The translations under genes and the position numbers were made by a program. Under the pieces are notes generated by a model. It did not search any database and was not told where the DNA came from. It worked only from the letters and a program-made list of their open reading frames with translations. DNA of 64,000 nt from the NCBI GenBank assembly GCA_030824115.1, contig JAVBYI010000020.1, forward strand, positions 1-64,000. The letters are read 5' to 3'. This document shows, in pieces, positions 1 to 7,673 of this stretch. Source of the stretch: Rhodocyclaceae bacterium (GTDB lineage Bacteria > Pseudomonadota > Gammaproteobacteria > Burkholderiales > Rhodocyclaceae). Every line of letters starts with the position of its first letter. Within the stretch, counting starts at the first letter, position 1.

Positions 1-59
1 AGGGTGGCGAAACTGCTGTCCGCGTTGGGGGGCGTGTCGGGGGGCGTGGTGTCGTTCAT
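1..59 (-). CDS. Possible N-terminus of a divergent gene (partial)
   Basis: On the minus strand an ATG at 59 opens a frame that runs off the left edge and encodes MNDTTPPDTPPNADSSFATL. The acidic, Pro/Thr-rich start leading into SFATL resembles the beginning of some DEAD-box RNA helicases, but only 19 full codons are visible and there is no clear ribosome binding site. The plus-strand frames give nothing recognisable here. If real, this gene is divergent from folP and shares the 70-bp gap that holds a dispersed repeat copy. Confidence 0.25.
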   Translation of the reverse strand, partial: MNDTTPPDTPPNADSSFAT

Positions 60-78
60 GGGGGCGATTATCGCGTGT

Positions 79-102
79 GCCGTCCCGCCAGCGCCGACTT
101 TT
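79..102 (+). repeat. Dispersed 24-bp repeat, copy 1
   Basis: Perfect copy of the family consensus (GCCGTCCCGCCAGCGCCGAC then TTTT, here with a fifth T). It lies just upstream of folP in what appears to be an intergenic gap. Confidence 0.9.
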
Positions 103-129
103 TGGGGTGGCGGGTAAAATCCGATCCTT

Positions 130-957
130 ATGTCGAACATGCGCTGCGGCACCTTTCAGCTTTCCCTGGCACGCCCATTGATCATGGGGATCGTCAATCT
201 GACGGCGGATTCCTTTTCCGGCGACGGGGTGGGGACGGATGTCGCCAGGGCCATCGCCCATGCCGAGATGCAGCGCGACGCGGGGGCGGACATGCTCGAC
301 CTTGGCGCTGAGTCCACCCGGCCGGGCGCCCAGCCGGTGGCAGCGGCGGACGAGTTGGCGCGGCTGCTCCCGGTACTTCAGGTGGTGCGCGAGTGGGGCC
401 TGCCGATTTCGGTCGATACCCATAAACCCGACGTGATGCGTGCGGCGATCGATGCCGGTGCCGCGCTGATCAATGATATTGCCGCCCTGCGCTCGCCCGG
501 TGCACTTGAGGTGGTGGCGGGCTGCGATGTCGGCGTTTGTCTGATGCACATGCAGGGCGAGCCGCGCACCATGCAGACCCAGCCGGTCTATGGCGACGTG
601 GTGCATGAGGTGCGTGCCTTTCTGGAAGGGCGCGTGGCCGCCTGTGTGGCCGCAGGGATTGCCAAAGAGCGGCTGACGGTCGATCCCGGTTTCGGCTTCG
701 GCAAGACGGTGGAACACAACTTTGCGCTGCTGCGCGAACTGGCGGTGTTTGATGGAATGGGGGTGCCGGTACTGGCCGGGCTGTCGCGCAAGTCAATGCT
801 GGGTGCCGTGACCGGCCGCGAAAACGGCAGCGCACGCATGCCGGCCAGCGTGGCGGCGGCGGTATTGGCCGTGGAGCGGGGTGCGGCCATCGTGCGTGTG
901 CATGACGTGGCGGCGACGCGGGATGCGCTGGCCGTTTTGGCTGCCATACAAGATTGA
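130..957 (+). CDS. folP: Dihydropteroate synthase
   Basis: Condenses p-aminobenzoate with dihydropterin pyrophosphate to give dihydropteroate in cytosolic folate synthesis; it is the sulfonamide target. The 275-residue protein has the family landmarks in order: the pterin-binding start MGIVNLTADSFS (Ala replaces the usual Pro before DSFS), DLGAESTRPGA, the SVDTHKP strand, INDI, LMHMQG, the DPGFGFGK loop, the GLSRKS segment and a C-terminal RVHDV. Length is normal for a single-domain enzyme. It is followed after 19 bp by glmM, a common betaproteobacterial arrangement, so the two are probably co-transcribed. Confidence 0.96.
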   Translation: MSNMRCGTFQLSLARPLIMGIVNLTADSFSGDGVGTDVARAIAHAEMQRDAGADMLDLGAESTRPGAQPVAAADELARLLPVLQVVREWGLPISVDTHKPDVMRAAIDAGAALINDIAALRSPGALEVVAGCDVGVCLMHMQGEPRTMQTQPVYGDVVHEVRAFLEGRVAACVAAGIAKERLTVDPGFGFGKTVEHNFALLRELAVFDGMGVPVLAGLSRKSMLGAVTGRENGSARMPASVAAAVLAVERGAAIVRVHDVAATRDALAVLAAIQD

Positions 958-976
958 CCGAGGGAGATAATAAGAA

Positions 977-2335
977 ATGAGCAGAAAATATTTTGGTACC
1001 GATGGGGTGCGCGGGCGCGTCGGCCAGTCGCCGATTACGCCGGATTTTGCGCTGCGCCTCGGCTTCGCGGCCGGTGAAACGCTGGTGGCGCATGCGAAAT
1101 CATCGGGCCATACGAAGGACGGCGAACGTCCGGCGGTGCTGATCGGCAAGGACACGCGCATCTCCGGCTATATGCTCGAAGCGGCCCTGGAATCCGGCTT
1201 TGCGGCGGCGGGTGTCGATGTGATGCTGTGCGGCCCGATACCGACGCCGGCGGTGGCTTACCTGACGCGCGCTTTGCGCCTGGCAGCGGGCGTGGTGATC
1301 TCCGCCTCGCACAATCCTTTCGACGACAATGGCATCAAGTTTTTCGCCGCCGGTGGCTACAAGCTGCCGGATGCGGTGGAGGCCGAGATCGAAGCGCGAC
1401 TGGAACAGCCGATGGGTTGCCGCGCCTCCGCCGAACTGGGCAAGGCGCGGCGCGTTGACGATGCGGCGGGGCGCTACATCGAATTCTGCAAGAGCACGTT
1501 TCCGAACGAGCTGGATTTGCGCGGTCTCAAGCTGGTGGTCGATTGCGCGCATGGCGCGGCCTATCACGTGGCCCCCAAAGTGTTCCACGAGTTGGGTGCC
1601 GAGGTAATTGCTGTCGGTGCGGCACCGGATGGCCTCAACATCAATGCCGGTGTCGGGGCGACGGCGACCAAATTCATCCGCGAACAGGTCAAGCTGCATG
1701 GGGCCGACATGGGCCTCGCGCTCGATGGCGATGCCGACCGCCTGATGATGGTCGATGCCAGCGGGCGTCTGTTCGATGGGGACGAACTGCTCTACGTTAT
1801 CGCGCGGCATCGTGCGGCGCTGCCCGGTGTGGTCGGCACACTGATGAGCAACCTCGGCTTTGAACAGGCGCTTGGGCGTCTCGGGGTCGGTTTCACCCGC
1901 GCCAAGGTGGGCGACCGCTACGTGCTCGAACTGATGCAGGAAAAGGGCTGGAGCCTCGGTGGCGAGAACTCCGGCCACATCATCTGCCTGGATCGCCATA
2001 CCACCGGCGATGGCACGGTAGCCGCGTTGCAGGTGCTGGCCGCGCTGCGCGAAAAAGGCGAAACGCTGGCACAGGCCTGTGCCGATCTCACCATGTTTCC
2101 GCAAAAGCTCATCAACGTGCGCTTTGCCCAGCCCTTCGACTGGCGCGGCGATGCGGGCATTCAGGCGGCCCAGGCGGCGGCCGAGCAGGCACTCGGCGAT
2201 GCAGGGCGGGTGTTGCTGCGTCCGTCCGGCACCGAGCCGCTGTTGCGCGTGATGGTCGAGGGACGTGATGAAGCCTTGGTACTGGCGCAAGCCGAGGCGA
2301 TTGCGGCGGCGGTGCGTCAAGCGGCCGGGGTCTGA
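977..2335 (+). CDS. glmM: Phosphoglucosamine mutase
   Basis: Interconverts glucosamine-6-phosphate and glucosamine-1-phosphate, feeding UDP-GlcNAc for peptidoglycan and LPS. The 452-residue protein shows the alpha-D-phosphohexomutase signatures: the phosphoserine loop [12 protein letters not shown] near residue 102, the magnesium loop DGDADR near 245, the sugar-binding GENSGH near 330 and the phosphate-binding [11 protein letters not shown] near the C-terminus. An AGGGAG ribosome binding site lies 10 bases before the ATG. It converges with the PhnD-like gene, and the 30-bp gap between the two stop codons is mostly a dispersed repeat copy. Confidence 0.97.
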   Translation: MSRKYFGTDGVRGRVGQSPITPDFALRLGFAAGETLVAHAKSSGHTKDGERPAVLIGKDTRISGYMLEAALESGFAAAGVDVMLCGPIPTPAVAYLTRALRLAAGVVISASHNPFDDNGIKFFAAGGYKLPDAVEAEIEARLEQPMGCRASAELGKARRVDDAAGRYIEFCKSTFPNELDLRGLKLVVDCAHGAAYHVAPKVFHELGAEVIAVGAAPDGLNINAGVGATATKFIREQVKLHGADMGLALDGDADRLMMVDASGRLFDGDELLYVIARHRAALPGVVGTLMSNLGFEQALGRLGVGFTRAKVGDRYVLELMQEKGWSLGGENSGHIICLDRHTTGDGTVAALQVLAALREKGETLAQACADLTMFPQKLINVRFAQPFDWRGDAGIQAAQAAAEQALGDAGRVLLRPSGTEPLLRVMVEGRDEALVLAQAEAIAAAVRQAAGV

Positions 2336-2341
2336 GCGCTT

Positions 2342-2365
2342 GCCGTCCCGCCACCGCCGACTTTT
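2342..2365 (+). repeat. Dispersed 24-bp repeat, copy 2
   Basis: One mismatch to consensus (CCACC for CCAGC). It fills most of the 30-bp convergent gap between glmM and the PhnD-like gene, and its T-rich end abuts the minus-strand stop codon at 2366. Confidence 0.9.
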
Positions 2366-3271
2366 CTATTTGAGCAGCTTGTCCATGACCTTGCGAATGC
2401 TGATGTAGTGGCTGTCGTTGACCGGCACGTAGCGGATGGCTTCGATTTCATCCAGCAAGGGGCGCAGGCTGGGGGCGTTTTCCAGGAAGGCCAAGCGGAT
2501 TTGCGCTTTCAAAGGTTCGCACAACTGACCACGCATGACAAAGGGGTCGAAGGGAATCTGCTCGGATTTCCATAGCGTCTGAATTTGTGCCGACTTGATT
2601 TTCGCCGTTTGCAGGGCATCCTCGAGTTGCGTCGAGGCGATGAAGGCGGCGTCGACGTCGCCTTTCAGCAAGGCATCAAGTGACTTGGTATGGCTGCCGG
2701 AAAAGATCACCGCGCCGAAATATTTTTCCAGCGGCATGCCAATCAGGGGCGTGAATTCCTCGCGCGGCAACAGCGAACCCGACGTACTGCCCGGATCGGT
2801 GAGCGCCAGCCGTTTGCCTTGCAAACTGTTGATGCTGGCGTACCTGCCTTGTTCCAGGGTAACGAGAAAGGCGTGGTAGTAGGGGCCGGTGACCTGAAAG
2901 GTGCCGCCGCGTTTCTCCTGGGTGGCAAAGGGTGTGATGCGGGGGTCTTCTTTTTTGGCCTGGACGTAGCCGGCCGGGCCCAGCTTGGCGATATCGATGT
3001 TGGCCGACAGGAGTCCTTCGACGACCGAAGCGTAGGAACTGGGGCGTACAACGATGACGGGGCGTCCAGTGAGTGCTTCGAGGCGATCAAAGAGCGGTTG
3101 ATGGTGGCGGAGATCCCGCTCCACGTTGCCGACGGGCACCAGTGAAAAGCGCAACTCGTGGGGATTCTCGCACTTGCCGGTGGCCAGCACCGGGCTGCTG
3201 TGCGTGGCCAACAGGGAAATCGCGCAGGTGAGCAGGGGGATGAGCTTGCGGGGCATGCAGAATGTTTTCAT
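2366..3271 (-). CDS. PhnD-like periplasmic binding protein
   Basis: Periplasmic binding protein of the phosphate/phosphite/phosphonate (PhnD/TtrB-like) family, 301 residues from the ATG at 3271. A signal peptide (KLIPLLTCAISLLATHSSPVLA) is followed by LRFSLVPVG, DIAKLGPAGYVQA and the anion-contact stretch TDPGSTSGSLLPRE typical of the family. The start was chosen because it overlaps the upstream GGDEF/EAL stop by four bases (ATGA) behind AAGGACC; longer starts would lie inside that gene. No permease or ATPase is adjacent, so it more likely presents a ligand to the membrane GGDEF/EAL protein than feeds a transporter. The ligand is unknown; an oxyanion or phosphonate is plausible. Confidence 0.85.
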   Translation of the reverse strand: MKTFCMPRKLIPLLTCAISLLATHSSPVLATGKCENPHELRFSLVPVGNVERDLRHHQPLFDRLEALTGRPVIVVRPSSYASVVEGLLSANIDIAKLGPAGYVQAKKEDPRITPFATQEKRGGTFQVTGPYYHAFLVTLEQGRYASINSLQGKRLALTDPGSTSGSLLPREEFTPLIGMPLEKYFGAVIFSGSHTKSLDALLKGDVDAAFIASTQLEDALQTAKIKSAQIQTLWKSEQIPFDPFVMRGQLCEPLKAQIRLAFLENAPSLRPLLDEIEAIRYVPVNDSHYISIRKVMDKLLK

Positions 3272-5604
3272 AGGTCCTTGCCGAGAATGCATTGTTGGGT
3301 GAGGAGGGGCGGGATTTCATTGGCGGGAAGCGGACGCGAGAACAGGTAGCCTTGGGCCTGGTCGCAACCGGAGGCGCGCAGGTGGGCCAGTTGCTCCCGT
3401 GTTTCCACGCCTTCGGCAATCGCCAGCAGGTGCAGGTTGTGGGCCAGCGAGATGGTGCTGCTGACGATGGTGGCATCGTTGAGGTCGTTGCGGATGTCCG
3501 TGATGAAGGATCGGTCGATCTTGAGGTGCTTGACCGGCAGGGCACGTAAATGGCTGAGTCCGGAAAACCCGGTGCCGAAATCGTCGATGGCGAGATGAAT
3601 GCCCAGCCCGTCGAGACGACGCAGCTGTTCAACCAAGCCGTCATCGGAGTCGATCAGCCCGGTTTCGGTAATCTCGATTTCGATATGGCGCGGTGCCAGG
3701 CCATGCGCGGCCAGTGCGCTGCTCAGGTAATCGTAGAGTTGCGCACTCCGCAACTGGCGCGGCGACACATTGATTGCGACCGGCACCATGGGGATGCCGG
3801 CGCGCTGCCAGCTTTCCAGTTGCGCGCAGACGCTGTCGATGACATATTCACCGAGTTCGAGGATCAGGCTGTTTTCTTCCGCAAGCGGCACAAAGTCGGC
3901 CGGCGAGACATCGCCGAGTTGCGGCGAATGCCAGCGGGCTAAAGCTTCTAGCCCTGTTATGCTGAAATCCCTGAGCGAGACCTTCGGCTGATAATGCATC
4001 GTGATTTCGTGATGCTTCAAGGCCAGCGGCAAGGCGGCCTGAATCTGGTTCTTCATGTCGTTGCGACGATTCAGGCTGGAGTCGGCGAAGACATAGGTGG
4101 CGCGCCCCCGGGACTTGGCCTGATACATTGCCCCATCGGCCTGACGCACCAGTTGTTCGATGCTGCTGGCGTCATCCGGGTAGAGGGCGATGCCGATACT
4201 GGGGGTGACGAACAGTTCGTCGGCGACGATGCCAGTGAATGGGCAATGCAGGCTTTCGACAATCTTGCCGGCGATGGCGGCGGCGTCGTGGCTGCCGTGC
4301 AGGTCGCCCACCAGTGCCACGAATTCGTCCCCGCCAAGCCGCGCCACCATGTCGGTCTGGCGCACGCAGGCCTGCAGCCGCTGGGCCACTTCGATCAGGA
4401 TCTGGTCGCCCGCCTTGTGGCCGTGCGTGTCGTTGATCGGTTTGAAACGGTCGAGGTCGATGAACATCACGGCAAAGCGGCCGCGCACGCGCTGCGCTCG
4501 GGCGATGTAGCGTTCGGCAATTTCGGCAAACAGCATGCGGTTGGCCAGGCCGGTGAGCTTGTCGTGCGTGGCCAGCTTGTAGGCGGCCTGTTTTTCCTCC
4601 TCCAACTGAGCGATCAGCCGGGCGTTCTCCTCCTGCGAACGGGCAAGATGGGTCATGAGCTGGCGTTTGCGGCGCGCGGCGCCGATCCAGCGCAAGGTGA
4701 ACAGCACCATCAGCAGCGTCAGTCCCAGTGTCGTCAGCCAGTAGCCGCGCTGGGTCGCCTGGTTTTGCAGCAACACGTCGTAGCGGGTACGACTGACCAG
4801 GACGGCGAGCGGCGTGTCGATCACGCGTCGAAAGGCATACAGGCGATCATGGGCGCCTTTGACCTGTTCGATGACGGTGCCGGCCGGTTCGGCAAATGCG
4901 CGCCGGTAACGTTCGGTCCCGGCAATCGTTTCGACGAAGTCGAGACGTCCCTGATGCATGCGCAGGATTTCCCGCCCGCTGTCGTCGACCAGGACGATTT
5001 CCCCGCTTCTACCCAGCGCCATGTTGTCGAAGCGGCGGGGAAAACTGCCCAGGTCGACGAGGGCAATCATGAATCCGGCGGTCGAGGCAGTGGGCCGCGA
5101 CGGGCTATAGATCACGGGCAGGCTCCAGGCCTGGGTCAGGGCTTCGGGCGGCACATTGTTGCCAATGGTGATGTCCTCCGCCGTGGTATTGCGATGCTGC
5201 CTGGCATAGGCTTTTGCCATGTCGCGCAGCCAGGGTTCCGGCTGTGCGCCCGTGGTATAGATCGGGCGGCCCTGGGCGTCGAACTGCATCAGGCGCAGAA
5301 ACGAGGGATCGCGTCCCTTGGCGCTGCGGATCAGTTGGCGGTTAACTTCCGGCGACGTGCCCATGGTCAGCGTATGACCATAAAAGCGCAGTCGGTCCAG
5401 CATCTGCTCGGTATGGTTGGCCATGGCAACGGCGACATTCTGGTGATTGACCAGCGCCTCCTGGATCACCAGTTGATCGTCGTGCGCCGCGCGCTCATAC
5501 ATCATCGACCAGAGTGTCGCCATGACGGCCGTAAACAAAGCCAGCGGCCACCAGTTGGCGTCGGCAATCGACGATAGGCGCTTGAGAAACCGGGAGGTCG
5601 GCAT
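3268..5604 (-). CDS. Membrane sensor GGDEF-EAL protein
   Basis: Predicted bifunctional c-di-GMP enzyme of 778 residues. A first membrane segment (about residues 18-36) and a second (about 285-305) enclose a periplasmic sensor region of roughly 250 residues of Cache-like size. A short cytoplasmic coiled stretch leads to a GGDEF domain with intact GGDEF and an upstream RQTD that fits the inhibitory RxxD site, then an EAL domain with EALARW, the NVSPRQL strand, DDFGTGFSGL and KIDRSF. Both active sites look complete, so it could synthesise or degrade c-di-GMP. Its stop overlaps the start of the PhnD-like gene, suggesting a sensor pair comparable to NspS/MbaA of Vibrio; that comparison is inference. 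Confidence 0.9.
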   Translation of the reverse strand: MPTSRFLKRLSSIADANWWPLALFTAVMATLWSMMYERAAHDDQLVIQEALVNHQNVAVAMANHTEQMLDRLRFYGHTLTMGTSPEVNRQLIRSAKGRDPSFLRLMQFDAQGRPIYTTGAQPEPWLRDMAKAYARQHRNTTAEDITIGNNVPPEALTQAWSLPVIYSPSRPTASTAGFMIALVDLGSFPRRFDNMALGRSGEIVLVDDSGREILRMHQGRLDFVETIAGTERYRRAFAEPAGTVIEQVKGAHDRLYAFRRVIDTPLAVLVSRTRYDVLLQNQATQRGYWLTTLGLTLLMVLFTLRWIGAARRKRQLMTHLARSQEENARLIAQLEEEKQAAYKLATHDKLTGLANRMLFAEIAERYIARAQRVRGRFAVMFIDLDRFKPINDTHGHKAGDQILIEVAQRLQACVRQTDMVARLGGDEFVALVGDLHGSHDAAAIAGKIVESLHCPFTGIVADELFVTPSIGIALYPDDASSIEQLVRQADGAMYQAKSRGRATYVFADSSLNRRNDMKNQIQAALPLALKHHEITMHYQPKVSLRDFSITGLEALARWHSPQLGDVSPADFVPLAEENSLILELGEYVIDSVCAQLESWQRAGIPMVPVAINVSPRQLRSAQLYDYLSSALAAHGLAPRHIEIEITETGLIDSDDGLVEQLRRLDGLGIHLAIDDFGTGFSGLSHLRALPVKHLKIDRSFITDIRNDLNDATIVSSTISLAHNLHLLAIAEGVETREQLAHLRASGCDQAQGYLFSRPLPANEIPPLLTQQCILGKDL

Positions 5605-5677
5605 GACGGTGGCAGGCGTTGGTTAGAACCTCACTCTAGCGATAGCGGATTGCACCTTTGTTTCACTTGGTATCTGT

Positions 5678-5701
5678 GCCGTCCTGTCAGTGCCGACATT
5701 C
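5678..5701 (+). repeat. Dispersed 24-bp repeat, copy 3 (most diverged)
   Basis: Five mismatches to consensus (GCCGTCCTGTCAGTGCCGAC, with the last four bases also changed: ATTC for TTTT). It lies between the divergent GGDEF/EAL gene and phoX. Its CTGTCAG is in 11-bp phase with the adjoining PhoB-box candidate. Confidence 0.7.
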
Positions 5702-5723
5702 TTGACTGTCATCAACTATTCAT
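5684..5723 (+). promoter_or_regulatory. Candidate PhoB box of phoX
   Basis: Seven-base half-sites separated by four bases: CTGTCAG (5684), GACATTC (5695), CTGTCAT (5706) and TATTCAT (5717). The last pair matches the known Pho-box layout best. A -10-like TACAGT begins 10 bases after the last half-site (5734-5739), the spacing expected when PhoB replaces the -35 element, and phoX starts at 5772. Confidence 0.65.
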
Positions 5724-5771
5724 AATCAGCGCCTACAGTCGCGAGCTTCCCAATCGGAGACCGAGACCAAC

Positions 5772-7673
5772 ATGCCCGCTACTTCACGCATTTCCTTGAC
5801 GACCCTTGCCGTATCCGCTGCCTGCCTTTTGGGCGCGACGCCGCTGCTGGCCGCCCCGCCGGCGGTCAAAGTGGATTTCACGGCCACCCCGGCGCCGACG
5901 AGCGGCGATGCGCTGCTCAAGACCTATACGAGCTCGGTCGCCAAGGTGACCTTTGCCGACGGCAAGACGCGCGACTATCCGCTGTCTTACGTTTCGCTAT
6001 TCAAGAACACCGACAGGATCGCCACGGTGAAAGGCAAGAAATATGCTGCCGCGCAAATCTTCGACAAGGACATGAATCCGGTCCTTGAACCGAAGGGCGA
6101 TCCGGCCATCGCCGAAACGGCCGACGCCAACAGCCTGCTCAAGATAGGCGACAAGCTGTATCTGGTGAATCACTGGGAATACGATGACGTGCTGGCCGAC
6201 GGCCAGACGGCCAACAAGGCGAAGGACTGGTACAGCCGCATGCCGATGAACATGAGCCTGTCCGAAATCGCGCAGGGCAAGGATGGCAAGCTGAAGGTCA
6301 AGGCACAGCGACCGATCGACTTCTCGTCGGTTAACGGTACGTGGATTCTCTGTTTTGGTTCGCAGACGCCGTGGAACACGCATCTCGGCGGCGAGGAGGA
6401 TTACGATCTTTACTTTGTACCGGGCGAAAAGGCCTTCAAGACGACGCAGGCTGGCCTCAAGGCAATGAACGAGGTCTACTTCCGTGGCAAGCAGCAGGCG
6501 AATCCCTACCACTACGGCTATCCGATCGAGGTGGCGGTGAAGGATGACGGTGGCACCGAGATCGTCAAGCACTACCAGATGGGCCGAGGTACTTGGGAAC
6601 TGGCGATTTTCGCCAACGACGGCCGCACGGCTTTCTACGGCGACGACGGTGCCTACGCCGGCTTGTTCATGTTCGTTGCGAACAAGGCCAACTTGCCGAA
6701 GGCCGGCGGCACACTCTACGCGGCCAAGTGGCAGCAGACCTCGCCGGACGGTAGCGACGGCGGCACGGCCGATTTCAAGTGGGTCAAGCTCGGTTCGTCG
6801 CACTACAACGAGGTCAAGGCACTGATCGACAAGGGCGTCAAGATCGACGATATCTTCGAATTTTCGCTGACGGAAAAGCCCGGCTTCGTGCCGACGCGCG
6901 CTGGTTCGGCGGAGACGATCTGGCTCAAGCTCAAGCCGGGCATGGAAACGGCAGCAGCCTTCCTGGAGACGCGCCGCTATGCCGCCTATCTCGGTGCCAC
7001 CACCGAATTCACCAAGGGCGAGGGCGTCGCGATCAACCATGTCGACATGAAGCTCTACTACGCGATGAGCTACATCCAAAGCTCGATGAAGGCCAAGGAC
7101 GGCGGTCCGACCGACGATATCCGCCTCAAGGAAAACAACGCCGGCGCGACCTACACCTTTGATCTGGCGAGCCAGCAGATGGATACGGCCGGACAGCCGA
7201 TTGCCTCCGATTTCGTGCCGGTGCGGGCCTATGTCGAACCGGCGCTGCTGGGCAAGCCGATCAAGGCCGATGCGTTGGGCAACACCGCCGATCCCGAGTT
7301 TGTCGCCAATACCGACAACGTGTTCTTCTCCGAGAAGATGCGCACGCTGTTCATCGGTGAAGATTCGGGCACGCACCAGAACAACTATGTCTGGGCCTAC
7401 CACGTCGATAGCAAGAAGCTGACGCGCATCCTGTCGCTCGCCGCCGGTGCCGAGTCGACCGGCTTGCAGGTCGTGGACAACCTGAACGGCCACGCCTACA
7501 TCATGAGCAACAACCAGCACCAGGGTGACTGGCTCAAGAGCACGCCGAAGGATCTGAAGGAACAAATGGAAAAACGTGCCGGCGAGTTATATGGCAAGAA
7601 CCGTCACGGGGTGAATAACTTCCGTCTGGAGGCGCATGTTGGCTATATCGGTGGTCTTCCCGCCTTCAAGTAA
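5772..7673 (+). CDS. phoX: PhoX-family alkaline phosphatase
   Basis: Secreted DUF839/PhoX phosphatase of 633 residues that would release phosphate from organic phosphoesters in the periplasm, using calcium and iron in characterised members. A signal peptide (about residues 1-27, ending LLAAPPA) is followed by the long beta-propeller-like body. Recognisable stretches include LYLVNHWEYDD, TPWNTHLGGEEDY, HYQMGRGTWELAIF, a FYGDDGAYAGLFMFV strand, and NVFFSEKMRTLFIGEDSGTH near the C-terminus. A PhoB-box candidate lies upstream. The next gene, a cytochrome, starts inside its last 38 bases, so the two are probably translated together. Confidence 0.88.
   Translation: MPATSRISLTTLAVSAACLLGATPLLAAPPAVKVDFTATPAPTSGDALLKTYTSSVAKVTFADGKTRDYPLSYVSLFKNTDRIATVKGKKYAAAQIFDKDMNPVLEPKGDPAIAETADANSLLKIGDKLYLVNHWEYDDVLADGQTANKAKDWYSRMPMNMSLSEIAQGKDGKLKVKAQRPIDFSSVNGTWILCFGSQTPWNTHLGGEEDYDLYFVPGEKAFKTTQAGLKAMNEVYFRGKQQANPYHYGYPIEVAVKDDGGTEIVKHYQMGRGTWELAIFANDGRTAFYGDDGAYAGLFMFVANKANLPKAGGTLYAAKWQQTSPDGSDGGTADFKWVKLGSSHYNEVKALIDKGVKIDDIFEFSLTEKPGFVPTRAGSAETIWLKLKPGMETAAAFLETRRYAAYLGATTEFTKGEGVAINHVDMKLYYAMSYIQSSMKAKDGGPTDDIRLKENNAGATYTFDLASQQMDTAGQPIASDFVPVRAYVEPALLGKPIKADALGNTADPEFVANTDNVFFSEKMRTLFIGEDSGTHQNNYVWAYHVDSKKLTRILSLAAGAESTGLQVVDNLNGHAYIMSNNQHQGDWLKSTPKDLKEQMEKRAGELYGKNRHGVNNFRLEAHVGYIGGLPAFK

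Noticed and set aside
75-311. 78-codon frame overlapping the start of folP
   Set aside because: It translates a repeat copy and then runs in the wrong frame through folP; no family resemblance.
3994-5577. 527-codon frame antisense to the GGDEF-EAL gene
   Set aside because: Product has no recognisable domain and low-complexity His/Gln/Gly content typical of reverse frames in GC-rich genes.
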